DNA of 64,000 nt from Curtobacterium sp. HSID17257 (GTDB lineage: Bacteria; Actinomycetota; Actinomycetes; Actinomycetales; Microbacteriaceae). The position numbers and the translations under genes are program-made. The DNA lies in the NCBI RefSeq assembly GCF_003989515.1, contig NZ_RBLU01000004.1, positions 1-64,000 on the forward strand, in the 5' to 3' direction. Under the pieces are notes generated by a model. The model did not search any database and was not told where the DNA came from. It was given only the letters and a program-made list of their open reading frames with translations. Of the stretch, positions 23,553 to 32,695 are shown one piece after another (within the stretch, counting starts at the first letter, position 1; each line of letters starts with the position of its first letter).

Positions 23553-24520
23553 CCGACCGACCACACCGCCGCATCGCCGTCGTCGGCGGTGGCGCGAACG
23601 ACGAGCACGACGTGTCACTGGCCTCCGCGGCGGCCGTCGTCGCGGCGCTCCGCACCGGTGGCCACACCGCCGTCCCGCTCACCGTCGGCCGCGACGGCAC
23701 GTGGCACGACGAGGACGGGTCGCTCCTGTCCCCGGCCGACGCCGTCGCCCGGCTCACGTCCTGCGACGCGGCCTTCCCGCTGCTCCACGGCGAGCGCGGC
23801 GAGGACGGAGCCGTCGCCGGTCTGCTCGAGCTCGTCGGCGTGCCGGTCGTCGGGTCACCGGTCCGTGCCGGCGCCCTGGCGGCGGACAAGTGGGTGACGA
23901 AGACGATCGCCGGTGCGGTCGGCATCGCCTCCGCGCCTGCCGTCCGTGTCGACGTCGCGGTGTCAGCGGAGGAGGCCGCGGCGGCCGTCCCGTTCGCGCC
24001 CCCGCTCGTGGTGAAGCCGACGTCAGCAGGGTCGAGCAACGGCGTGACCCTGGTCCGTCGGCGCGACGACCTGGCGGCGGCGATCGACCACGCGCGGTCC
24101 GCCGGCAGCACGGTGCTCGTCGAGTCGTTCGTCGCGGGGCGGGAGGTCGACGTCGCGGTGTTCCGCGACCGGTCCGGCGTCCTGCGGAGCGGCGCGACCC
24201 TGGAGGTCGCCGTCGGCGACGGCGGGGTCTTCGACCGGGAGCAGAAGTACGGCGGCGCCGCCCCCTTCCGGGTCCCGGCGGACCTGTCGGTCGCCGAGCA
24301 CGGAGCGGTCACCGGCGCCGCCGCCGTGCTCTACGACGTCCTGGGGTGTGCCGGGGCGGCGCGCTTCGACTTCTTCGTGACGGGCGACGGGGTCGTGCTG
24401 AACGAGGTGAACACCGCGCCGGGCTTCACCGAGCAGTCGCAGGTCCCGCGGATGTACGCGGCGGTGGGCGTCGGCTTCGTCGAGCTCGTCGACGAGCTGC
24501 TCGCCGCGGTGCTCGGATGA
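23549..24520 (+). CDS. D-alanine-D-X ligase, VanG/VanC-like
   Basis: 323 residues, GTG overlapping the racemase stop. ATP-grasp ligase: VVGGGANDEHDVSLASA (N-terminal D-Ala site), LLHGERGEDGAVAGLLELVG (~77-96), KPTSAGSSNGVTLV (~152-165), the omega-loop EQKYGG (~231-236), ARFDFF (~272) and NEVNTAPGFTEQS (~284). Chromosomal Ddl has EAKY and D-Lac ligases have EKG in the omega loop; EQKY is closer to Ddl and the D-Ser ligases than to VanA/B. With VanY-like, racemase and two-component genes, it forms a complete precursor-replacement module. Specificity (D-Ala or D-Ser) is inference. Confidence 0.85.
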   Translation: MTDRPHRRIAVVGGGANDEHDVSLASAAAVVAALRTGGHTAVPLTVGRDGTWHDEDGSLLSPADAVARLTSCDAAFPLLHGERGEDGAVAGLLELVGVPVVGSPVRAGALAADKWVTKTIAGAVGIASAPAVRVDVAVSAEEAAAAVPFAPPLVVKPTSAGSSNGVTLVRRRDDLAAAIDHARSAGSTVLVESFVAGREVDVAVFRDRSGVLRSGATLEVAVGDGGVFDREQKYGGAAPFRVPADLSVAEHGAVTGAAAVLYDVLGCAGAARFDFFVTGDGVVLNEVNTAPGFTEQSQVPRMYAAVGVGFVELVDELLAAVLG

Positions 24521-24525
24521 CCCGG

Positions 24526-24554
24526 CGGCGGGCGGCGGGGTGTGCCGCCCGCCG
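24526..24554. terminator. Hairpin between convergent ligase and GH81 genes
   Basis: CGGCGGGCGGC at 24526-24536 pairs perfectly with GCCGCCCGCCG at 24544-24554 around 7 bases, directly after the ligase stop and just before the stop of the convergent glucanase gene. Confidence 0.6.
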
Positions 24555-24560
24555 CCCGGT

Positions 24561-27500
24561 CTACCGGACCTCGAACCCGTACACCGAGTAGCCGTACGGT
24601 GTCGCCCGGTCGACACCCTGCAACCGGACCTGCCGCCACGTACCGGACAGCGGGACCCGGTCGGTGCCGCCGTCACCGTCGGTGACGGCGGCGATGGTCG
24701 TCCACGCACCCGTCGTCCCGTCCCGTCCCTCGATGCGGTAGGCGCGGCCGTACGCGTCCTCCCACCGGATCGTCGCCTCGTGCACCTCGTGCCGCGCGCC
24801 GAGGTCGACGTCGAGACGGGCGTCGTCCCGGTGCTCGCTCGCCCACCGCGTGCCCGGGTCGCCGTCCACCGCATGGCGTGCCGGGGTCCCGGCCGACTCG
24901 TCGCCGGACGACGACACCGCGGCACGTCGAGCGAGGTCCGGCGTCGGCGAGCCCTCGGTCGAGAACACCCGGAACGACCAGACCGAGACGCCGTACCGCG
25001 TCGTGCGTGTGTCGGCGACCAGGCGCACGAACCGGGCTCGGACGCCGTCGAGTGCGTGCGTCTCGGTCCCGCCCCTGCCGTCGGTCGTCGTCGAGACCGT
25101 GCGCCACGGGTCGGACGCCCGGTCGCGGACCTCGACGTGGTCCGACGCCGCTGCAGCCGTCTCCCAGAGGACCTCGACGCGGTCGAGCGGCAGCACCGAG
25201 CCGAGGTCGACGGCGAGCCACTCGCCGTCGCGAGCCGTGCTCGACCACCGGGTGGTGTCGTCGTCGTCCACGGCTGCGTCGCCCGACAGGTCCCCGCGCT
25301 CGTCGGACGAGGTCGTGACCCGCTTGCCGACGGCGACGTCGCGGGAGACCGCAGGCGACTCGCCCTGGTCGAGGGTCGTGAGGACGGCCTGCCCGGTCGC
25401 CGCACCACGGACCGCGCGGACCGTCGCGGTGGCACCGCCGCGGTCCGGCAGGGTCGCCGTGCCCGAGGCGCTCACCGTCGCGCCCTCGTCCGCGGTCCAG
25501 ACGGGCTGGGCGTCATCGGTCAGCAGGCCGCCGTAGCCGTCGGCGTCGAACCCGTACGCGGCGAGCCGGACGGACGAGCCGGGCAGCACCGTGACGCTGC
25601 GCGGGGCGACCAGCAGGTCGCGCACGTCCACGTCGGCGGCGGCCGGTGTCCCGGTCACCTGCACGTCCCACACCGAGTAGCCGTACTGGGTGAGGCGGTC
25701 GGTCATGTGCAGCCGGACGAAGCGGGCGGTCGCGCCGACCGGCACGGTGTCGACCGACGCGTCCGCGTTCGTGACGGTGCGGACGTCCCGCCAGGGGCCG
25801 TCGTCCGCGTCGGACACCTGCACGACGTACCGTGCCGCCGCGGCGTTCTCCCACGTGACCCGGAGGTCCTCGACGTCCCGCACGGACCCGAGGTCGAGCG
25901 TCAGGTCCACCGTGTCGACGCCGTGCGCGCTCTCCCATCGGGTGGCGGCGTCCCCGTCGACCGCCTTCGCCGCGGTGTTGCCCCCGTCGGTCGAGCTCGC
26001 CACGGCGGAGGTCACGTCGACGACCGGCACCGACGCGATCGACGAGACGACGGCGCTGCCTTCGACCCCGCTGGCCTCGACGCCGCCGACCGTCGCCACG
26101 ACGTAGCCCGCGCCGGGCGCTGTGGTGGTGAGGGCCCCGTCGCCGGTGACCGTACCGCGGGCGGTGGTGCTCCAGGCGACGTCGGCGGGCAGCGGAGCCG
26201 GGTCGCCGTACTGGTCGTGCCCCTCGGCGGAGAACGTCACCGGCTCCCCGACCACGGCACGGGCCGTTCCGGGCGTCACCGTGATGCCCGTGAGCACCGG
26301 CGCCGGCGCGACGCGGAGGTCGTACGAGTCGGAGACCGCGCCGACGGTCGCGATGACGGACACCGTGTCCGCCGCGGCCCCGGCGTGCAGGGTGCCGTCC
26401 TGGTCGATCGTCCCCGCGCTGGTCGACCACCGGACGTCCTCGAGCGGCATCGTCGCGCCGTACTGGTCGAAGCCGGTCGCGGTGAACGCCGTCGTGCTCC
26501 CCGGTGCGAGCGTCCGCGGGTCACCCTCGGTCCCGACGACGATCGTCGCCAACCGGGCGTCGAGGTGCGACGTGACCTGCGTCCGGGCGGGCACCGCGAT
26601 CTGCCCGATGACCCGCTGGCCCTCGAAGACGTCGTAGGTGTGCTGGACGTCGTCGATGTTGTCGATCACGTAGGAGTACGTGCCGTCGGCAGCGCGGAAC
26701 ACCTGGCTCAGCGGGCTCGACGTGTGACGGTCGGTGACCTCGTGCCCGACGGAGCGGTTCGACATCGCCTGGTGGTAGACCATCCCGGCCATCGACCGAC
26801 CGGTGACGGCCGGGTCGTGGTCGGCCCAGAGCGCGGCGTGCACGTCGGCGTACGTGTCCGGGTCGTACTGGGCGAGGAACCCGAGGACCACGTTGCCGAG
26901 CGCGTCGCCCATCTCGCTGAAGACCGCGGCCGCGCGGGCCGTGTCGGCACCCGGGTGGTGGTCGGTGAGGTCGACGCCGTACAGCCGGTCGATCGTGTCG
27001 GCGTCCGCTCGGTAGTCGGTGACGAGGAACGGCAGGAGCGGCGACGGCTCCGGCCAGTCTCCCGGCTGTCGGTCCGCCGTCGGGCCGTCGATCTCCGCGG
27101 GCACGAGCGCCGCCGGCAGGGTCTCGGGCGTCCACCACCGGGACGGGAACACGACGGAGCCGTCGTCGTCGACCGAGACGTACAGCGTGTCCGTCGACCG
27201 GTCGTACAGGGGGTTCGTCGCGGTCTTCGCCGTCACGTAGCCCGGGTGGTTCCGCTCCACCGCGCGGACGGCGTCCTGCAGTTCACCGATCGCCGCCGAC
27301 CGGTCCCGCGTGATCGCGACGTCCCCGTAGGTGCCGACGCCCCACCACTTCTTGGTGAGCATCTGCACGTGCCCGGCGTTGCCGTTCACCACGCCGTCCT
27401 GCCCGACGACCTCGCCCCGGGCGGCCATCATCTGCCGCATGATCGCCTTCGAGAAGTCCGGGTCCCACCCGAAGTACGTGAACCACGGGGCGGTCGGCAT

Positions 27501-30002
27501 CCACTGGATCCCGTAGATCCAGGCGGGGTCCCCCGAGAAGTACGTGGCCTCGGCCTGCCCGGAGTCGAACAGGATCCCCGCCTGCGCCGCGTCGTACGCC
27601 TCGGGGAACGCACCGTCGCCGTCGTACACGGCCGACGCCGGGTTGCCGTGCGCGTTCTGGTAGTAGTCGCGGACGGCAGAGCGCTCGGTGACGTACTGCA
27701 CCGCACCCGCCGCCTGCATGTCCTCGTCACCCAGCACCGTGCCGAGCAGGAACAGCCCGGCCTCGGACTGGATCGCCTCGGACGACGACTCCTGGTTGTT
27801 GCCGCCGGGCGAGGACACGCCGCCGGCGTTCGAGTGGCCGGTCCACACGCCGAAGGTGCGGAAGTGCGGGAAGCGCTCGTCGTCGCGGTCCCAGTTGGCG
27901 TACTGCTTCGCGACGAGGGTGGCCATCTCGCCGTACCGCTGTGCCCAGTCGGGATCGGCCCGCCCGAGCAGCGCCGTCGCGAGCGTGAAGTAGCCGTAGT
28001 GGAAGTGGTTGTCGTTGAACTGCGCGGACCCGTACGAGTCGCCGAAGCCGATCAGGGCCTTCCACGTCGGGTACATCGCGAAGAAGTGCTCCCGCTCGCC
28101 CTCGCTGTACGTGTACCAGTCCGTGAGCGCGCCTTCGAGGGTGGTCCGCATCCGGGCGGCGTCCTCGGTGTCGCCGATCTGGTCCGCGACGCTCATGTAC
28201 GCGCCGAGCTGCTGCAGGTCCTTGCCACCCCAGTAGGTGTCGCCGCCGTAGGTCGTCTTCTCGGCGTAGTCCGACAGGTACTGCCGCATGACGTCCTCGC
28301 GGTACGGGTCGTCGCCCGTGCTCGTCGGCTCGGCACCGATCGGGGTCAGGCCGCTGAAGGCGTACCGCAGCGTCCAGCCGTCGTGCCCGACGGTCGTCCG
28401 CATCGTGCCGCGCGGGGTGGCGTAGGTGGCGCCGGTGAAGTGGAGGTCGTGCTCGGCCTCGGCGTACTGGTGCTGCAACCAGCCCTGGACGGTGTCGTGG
28501 TCGGTGCCCTGCAGCACGTCGGTCTGCAGCGACCACCGCTGCTCGACCGCTCCCGCTGCGGGGTCGTACAAGTAGTCCATCCGGGTGTCACGCGGTACGG
28601 CGAAGGCCGTGCGGTGCAGGTCGTCGAGCGTCAGCCCCTGCTCAGGCACCGCGCTGAGCACGAGGAAGGGCGTGCCCGCGGATGCCTCGAGCACGTTCCC
28701 CGTGCGGGTGAAGGTGGTGCCGGTCGGCGCGTGCACCCCGAACACGTGTCCGTCCTGCCGGATCTCGAAGCGGTCGGTCGTGATCGTCCCGGTCAGTCCA
28801 CGGCCGTCGGCGTCGGTGAGCGCGGCCCCGTCCTGCAGGGTGATGCGCGGGGTCATGCCGTGGAACTCGAACCACTCGTACGGCGACCCCTGCACGCTCG
28901 TCACGTCCATGTACTGACCGCCCGGTCCGGCCTGCGGCATCCGCCAGCTGACGTTCCAGTCGCCCCAGCGCAGGGCGTCGGCCCGATCGGCCGAGAACGC
29001 CGTGGTGAACCGCTGCGCGATGCCGTCCGGGGCGTCGGTGAGCAGGACCTGGTCGACCAGGACGTGCGCCCACCCGGCCCGGAGCGAGTCGACGACCCGG
29101 ACCTGTGCCGTCTGCCCGCGGTACGCGCTGACGTCCCACGACGTCCACCGCAGCTCCTCGCTGTCCGCGCCGGTGGCCTCCTCGACGACCTCGCCGTCGA
29201 CGAGCAGTTGCACGGCCTCGGCCCCGGGGTGCCGGCCCCCGCCGACGAGGAAGGCGAGCGTCGACCGGTCGACGGTGAACCCCGGCGAGGTGAGCGTGCC
29301 GGTCGCGCCGTCGCCGTCGCGATCGGTGAAGGAGTCGACGAACCCGTGACCGAGCCAACCGGACACCGCGCTCTGTCCCGACGCGGTCCCGGACGAGGTC
29401 CCGCTGAAGGCATCCCCGGTCGTGGTCCACCCGTCGGGCAGGCCGTCCTCGAAGTCGGCGAGCACCCGGTCCGAGGCGTCCGGCGTCGGGTCGACCGTGC
29501 CGCCGACGGTGACGGGGGCGTCGAGCCGCATCGCGGTGCCGTCGGCGTTCCAGGACGTCGGGTGGGTGAGCTTCGTCCCCTGTGCGCTGTTCGACGACAC
29601 GAAGGGGTACGCCCAGAGGTCGCCGGAGTACCGGCTGACGAGCAGGTCGGTCCACCACTGGTTCGTGGGGACCGGCTTCCCCGCCTGGGACGGGTCGACG
29701 TACAGGTGCTGGTCGACGGTCTTCCGCACGTCGGCGACGGACGCGATCTCCGCCGGCGGCGTCGGCGCGTACGAGCCGTCCCCGACACGCACGCCGTCGA
29801 CCTGCGGGCCGGCAGCACCGGGAGCGGGTGCCGCTGCCCGGCCGACCGGCGGGTGTGCCGGGTCGGCGGACCCGGTGCCTGCGGACCGGTCCGGGAGGTC
29901 CGTCGGGAGGGTGCTCGCGGACGCGAGGTCCGCGGCGGCCAGAGGGGACAGGGTCAGCGCGCCGAGCAGGAGCGTGACGACGACGGTGCGGACCAGGTGC
30001 AC
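24561..30002 (-). CDS. Secreted multimodular GH81 endo-beta-1,3-glucanase
   Basis: 1813 residues; the GTG at 30002 starts a signal peptide (LVRTVVVTLLLGALTLSPLA) and has AGGGG upstream. GH81 catalytic region: PVPTNQWWTDLL (~110-121), a beta-sandwich/jelly-roll-like part, then the (alpha/alpha)6 part with DNHFHYGYF (~665; conserved Asp) and NQESSSEA (~737; conserved Glu). After ~1150 there are two Ig-like Big domains (each with HDQYG or FDQYG), F5/8 type C domain 1 (~1330-1452), another Ig-like domain (~1457-1544), and F5/8C domains 2 (~1550-1675) and 3 (~1680-1813). GH81 enzymes cut beta-1,3-glucan of fungal and oomycete walls, callose or laminarin; the C-terminal domains probably bind glycans. 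Monocistronic and secreted. Confidence 0.92.
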   Translation of the reverse strand: MHLVRTVVVTLLLGALTLSPLAAADLASASTLPTDLPDRSAGTGSADPAHPPVGRAAAPAPGAAGPQVDGVRVGDGSYAPTPPAEIASVADVRKTVDQHLYVDPSQAGKPVPTNQWWTDLLVSRYSGDLWAYPFVSSNSAQGTKLTHPTSWNADGTAMRLDAPVTVGGTVDPTPDASDRVLADFEDGLPDGWTTTGDAFSGTSSGTASGQSAVSGWLGHGFVDSFTDRDGDGATGTLTSPGFTVDRSTLAFLVGGGRHPGAEAVQLLVDGEVVEEATGADSEELRWTSWDVSAYRGQTAQVRVVDSLRAGWAHVLVDQVLLTDAPDGIAQRFTTAFSADRADALRWGDWNVSWRMPQAGPGGQYMDVTSVQGSPYEWFEFHGMTPRITLQDGAALTDADGRGLTGTITTDRFEIRQDGHVFGVHAPTGTTFTRTGNVLEASAGTPFLVLSAVPEQGLTLDDLHRTAFAVPRDTRMDYLYDPAAGAVEQRWSLQTDVLQGTDHDTVQGWLQHQYAEAEHDLHFTGATYATPRGTMRTTVGHDGWTLRYAFSGLTPIGAEPTSTGDDPYREDVMRQYLSDYAEKTTYGGDTYWGGKDLQQLGAYMSVADQIGDTEDAARMRTTLEGALTDWYTYSEGEREHFFAMYPTWKALIGFGDSYGSAQFNDNHFHYGYFTLATALLGRADPDWAQRYGEMATLVAKQYANWDRDDERFPHFRTFGVWTGHSNAGGVSSPGGNNQESSSEAIQSEAGLFLLGTVLGDEDMQAAGAVQYVTERSAVRDYYQNAHGNPASAVYDGDGAFPEAYDAAQAGILFDSGQAEATYFSGDPAWIYGIQWMPTAPWFTYFGWDPDFSKAIMRQMMAARGEVVGQDGVVNGNAGHVQMLTKKWWGVGTYGDVAITRDRSAAIGELQDAVRAVERNHPGYVTAKTATNPLYDRSTDTLYVSVDDDGSVVFPSRWWTPETLPAALVPAEIDGPTADRQPGDWPEPSPLLPFLVTDYRADADTIDRLYGVDLTDHHPGADTARAAAVFSEMGDALGNVVLGFLAQYDPDTYADVHAALWADHDPAVTGRSMAGMVYHQAMSNRSVGHEVTDRHTSSPLSQVFRAADGTYSYVIDNIDDVQHTYDVFEGQRVIGQIAVPARTQVTSHLDARLATIVVGTEGDPRTLAPGSTTAFTATGFDQYGATMPLEDVRWSTSAGTIDQDGTLHAGAAADTVSVIATVGAVSDSYDLRVAPAPVLTGITVTPGTARAVVGEPVTFSAEGHDQYGDPAPLPADVAWSTTARGTVTGDGALTTTAPGAGYVVATVGGVEASGVEGSAVVSSIASVPVVDVTSAVASSTDGGNTAAKAVDGDAATRWESAHGVDTVDLTLDLGSVRDVEDLRVTWENAAAARYVVQVSDADDGPWRDVRTVTNADASVDTVPVGATARFVRLHMTDRLTQYGYSVWDVQVTGTPAAADVDVRDLLVAPRSVTVLPGSSVRLAAYGFDADGYGGLLTDDAQPVWTADEGATVSASGTATLPDRGGATATVRAVRGAATGQAVLTTLDQGESPAVSRDVAVGKRVTTSSDERGDLSGDAAVDDDDTTRWSSTARDGEWLAVDLGSVLPLDRVEVLWETAAAASDHVEVRDRASDPWRTVSTTTDGRGGTETHALDGVRARFVRLVADTRTTRYGVSVWSFRVFSTEGSPTPDLARRAAVSSSGDESAGTPARHAVDGDPGTRWASEHRDDARLDVDLGARHEVHEATIRWEDAYGRAYRIEGRDGTTGAWTTIAAVTDGDGGTDRVPLSGTWRQVRLQGVDRATPYGYSVYGFEVR

Positions 30003-30210
30003 GGAGGGTCCCCTTCCGGGAGCGGAGGTTCGGCGGCGGAGCGTGCGTCGGGTCGCAGGGACCCCTGTCGGCAGCGCCGCACCCGACGTCAGGAGAAGTG
30101 AGGATCCGTGCCGCGCTCCGGCGCCGGCACGTCCGGCGGTGCGCGTCCGCCGAGCCCGGACGCGCACCTTCGCCCCGGCTCACAGCGCGCCCGGGGCTAC
30201 GGTCGGACCG

Positions 30211-31068
30211 GTGACCGACGAACGACGCCGCGAGGTCGGCGACAGCGACGCCCCCGTCGAGGATGAGATCGAGGAGTCCTTCGACGCGGTGGTCGACGAG
30301 GGTGCCGAGCGCCTGCAGCGGACCCTGCGGGTGGTGCTCGCGACCGGGTTCGCCGGCGGCCTGGAGATCGGGCTCGGCGTGATGGGCTACCTCGCCGTGC
30401 TGCACGAGACCGACAGCCACCTGCTCGCGGGTCTCGCCTTCAGCATCGGGCTCGTCGCGCTGTACCTGGCGCACAGCGAGCTCTTCACCGAGAACTTCCT
30501 CATGCCGATCGTGGCGCTCGTGGCCCGCGAGGGCACCGTGTCGCAGCTCGTCCGGCTCTGGCTCGGCACGCTGGTCAGCAACCTCGCCGGCGGCTGGGTC
30601 GTGATGTGGCTCGTCGTGCAGGCGTTCCCGCAGTGGCACACGGTGCTCGAGGAGTCCGCCCGGCACTACGTCGACGCACCCTTCGGACTGCAGACCGCCG
30701 TGCTCGCGGTGCTCGGCGGGAGCACCATCACCCTCGTCACGCGGATGCAGCAGGGCACCGACTCGGACCCGGCGAAGCTCGTCGCGGCGGTCGCCGGCGG
30801 CTTCCTGCTCGCCGGGTTGCAGCTCTTCCACTCGATCCTGGACTCGCTCCTGGTCTTCGGGGCGATCCAGGCCGGTGCGTCCATCACCTACGGGCAGTGG
30901 GCCGCCTGGTTCGGCTACGTGCTCCTGTTCAACGTGCTCGGCGGGGTCGTGCTCGTGACGTCGCTGCGCATCATCCGGTCGGCGGACCTGCTGCGCGGTC
31001 GAAGGCGCGACGCGCCGGACGCACCGGACCGCGGGACGGGCGAGCAGGAGCGGGACACCGCGCACTGA
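30211..31068 (+). CDS. Formate/nitrite transporter (FNT) family channel
   Basis: 285 residues from GTG. An acidic ~35-residue cytoplasmic N-terminus (EDEIEESFDAVVDEGAERLQ) precedes six membrane helices with the FNT pattern: GFAGGLEIGLGV (~50), AHSELFTENFLMPI (~90; the broken helix of the pore), NLAGGW (~126), and VLGGSTITLVTRMQQGT (~170). This subgroup, with the long N-terminus and SELFTEN, resembles YfdC-type members whose substrate is uncertain. No metabolic partner gene is adjacent. Confidence 0.85.
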   Translation: MTDERRREVGDSDAPVEDEIEESFDAVVDEGAERLQRTLRVVLATGFAGGLEIGLGVMGYLAVLHETDSHLLAGLAFSIGLVALYLAHSELFTENFLMPIVALVAREGTVSQLVRLWLGTLVSNLAGGWVVMWLVVQAFPQWHTVLEESARHYVDAPFGLQTAVLAVLGGSTITLVTRMQQGTDSDPAKLVAAVAGGFLLAGLQLFHSILDSLLVFGAIQAGASITYGQWAAWFGYVLLFNVLGGVVLVTSLRIIRSADLLRGRRRDAPDAPDRGTGEQERDTAH

Positions 31069-31076
31069 CCGGGGCG

Positions 31077-31130
31077 GACGACGGACGGGAGGCCCGTGGC
31101 GGCGTCGCCACGGGCCTCCCGTCCGTCGTC
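31077..31130. terminator. 24-bp perfect hairpin of the GGACGGGAGGC family
   Basis: Arms 31077-31100 and 31107-31130 pair without mismatch around a 6-base loop. It begins 9 bases after the FNT stop and ends 9 bases before the convergent GH32 stop, so it serves both genes. Confidence 0.85.
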
Positions 31131-31138
31131 GGGTCGCG

Positions 31139-32695
31139 TCAGTAGACCGGCGGCACGGTCGGCGGGTCCGCTGGCGTCACGTCGTCGCCCGGGACCGATG
31201 CCGTGACCGCGACCGCGTGCGGGCCCGGGTCCACCAGCAGGCGACGGCGACCGTCGGTCGCCGAGCCGGCGACCAGCGCCGTCATCGAACCGGTCCCACC
31301 GCCGGACGAGACCTCGACCGACGACTCGTCGAACCAGAGGGTGAGCGCGACGCGATCCCCCTCCGGTCGGACCGTGGCCCCGACGTGCCGCTCGAACGCC
31401 GCCGGGAGGCCGACGGCGGCGGGACGGTCGAGCCGGAGCGAGGCGTCGGCGGCGTCGTAGCGGAGCCCGAGCCGCCGGCGACCGTCAGCGTCGTCGAGGT
31501 CCAGGCGCACGACGCCGTCGGCCGCACGCAGCGCGATCGCGACCTCGACGCGGACCAGGCCGGGCAGCTCGTGTGCGCTGGCCGGGTCGTCCTCCTGCCG
31601 GAGGACCGTCCCCGCAGCGCCGTCGGGCCCGACGATCCGCTGCACCAGCTCGAGGCGTCCGTCCCGCTCGGTCAGGCCGAGCACCCGGGCGGCGGTCATC
31701 GCGCCGCGCCACGGCCGGGTCGGCAGGTCCTTCGCGTAGTCCCAGTTGTCCATCCAGGCGACGAGGGTCCGGTCCTGACCCTCGGTGCCCGAGAAGGTGA
31801 CGCCGGCGTACGAGTCCGGGCCGTGGTCGAGCCAGCGGTACGTCGAGAGCTCCTCGGCCGACTGCTCGCGCCACGACCCGTCCGGCAGCCGGGTCTCGGC
31901 GGGCAGCGGCTCGTCGGGGACGAACCGCTCGCCGTCGAACTGCCCGAGCACGACGTGGGTGCCGGACCCGCCGGCCACCCCGCCGGGGTTGAGGCTGATC
32001 AGCAGCACCCAGACCACACGGTCGGGGTCGCCGTCGACGGTCAGCGGGAACAGGTCCGGGCACTCCCACACCCCGCCGACCGGGCCGGCGGGGCCGTAGG
32101 TCGACACGAGCGTCCACGAGAGCAGGTCGGTCGAACGGTGCACGAGCACCTGGCGGTCCTGCGCCTCGACGGCGACCATGATCCAGCAGGGACCGTCCGC
32201 GCCCTCGTACCGGAACACCTTCGGGTCGCGGAAGTCGGCGGACCCGCGACGGAGCACCGGGTTGCCCGGGTGCTTCCGCCACCGGTACCCGCCGTCCGTG
32301 CTGGACGCGAGTGCCTGCGACTGCTCGGTCTCGGCCGCCTGCGTCCAGATCGCGACCAGTGGCGGCTGCTCGGCAGTCCCCAGTCCGCTCGTGTTCTCGG
32401 CGTCGAAGACCACCGAGCCGGAGAAGACCTGGCCGTCCTCGTCGGCCTCGAGCGCCACCTCGTGCTCGGTCCAGGTCAGCAGGTCGGTGCTCGACGCGTG
32501 CCCCCAGCCGACCGTGCCGTGGTCGATGCCGTTCGGGTTGTGCTGGAAGTAGAGGTGCCACCGCCCGTCGTGGCGGACCAGGCCGTTCGGGTCGTTCATC
32601 CAGTTCCGCGCGGGGGCGAAGTGCACCCTGGGGCGGCGGATCGTGGCACCGTCCGCTGCCGACTCCGTGTGCGCGGTCTCCGTCACCGTGCTCAC
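31139..32695 (-). CDS. Cytoplasmic GH32 fructosidase (levanase/invertase-type)
   Basis: 518 residues; GTG overlaps the permease stop by 4 bases. GH32 catalytic triad motifs: WMNDPNG (nucleophile Asp35), FRDP (~154) and WECPDLF (acid/base Glu ~209), followed by the C-terminal beta-sandwich. It has no signal peptide, so it should act inside the cell on fructosides brought in by the upstream ABC transporter, such as sucrose, inulin- or levan-derived oligosaccharides. Last gene of the LacI-controlled operon. Confidence 0.93.
   Translation of the reverse strand: MSTVTETAHTESAADGATIRRPRVHFAPARNWMNDPNGLVRHDGRWHLYFQHNPNGIDHGTVGWGHASSTDLLTWTEHEVALEADEDGQVFSGSVVFDAENTSGLGTAEQPPLVAIWTQAAETEQSQALASSTDGGYRWRKHPGNPVLRRGSADFRDPKVFRYEGADGPCWIMVAVEAQDRQVLVHRSTDLLSWTLVSTYGPAGPVGGVWECPDLFPLTVDGDPDRVVWVLLISLNPGGVAGGSGTHVVLGQFDGERFVPDEPLPAETRLPDGSWREQSAEELSTYRWLDHGPDSYAGVTFSGTEGQDRTLVAWMDNWDYAKDLPTRPWRGAMTAARVLGLTERDGRLELVQRIVGPDGAAGTVLRQEDDPASAHELPGLVRVEVAIALRAADGVVRLDLDDADGRRRLGLRYDAADASLRLDRPAAVGLPAAFERHVGATVRPEGDRVALTLWFDESSVEVSSGGGTGSMTALVAGSATDGRRRLLVDPGPHAVAVTASVPGDDVTPADPPTVPPVY

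Noticed and set aside
24540-30101. 1853-codon open frame on the plus strand opposite the GH81 gene
   Set aside because: It is a high-GC shadow of the real gene; the translation is Arg/Val/Gly-rich and has no domain, whereas the minus-strand frame carries GH81 motifs and a signal peptide.
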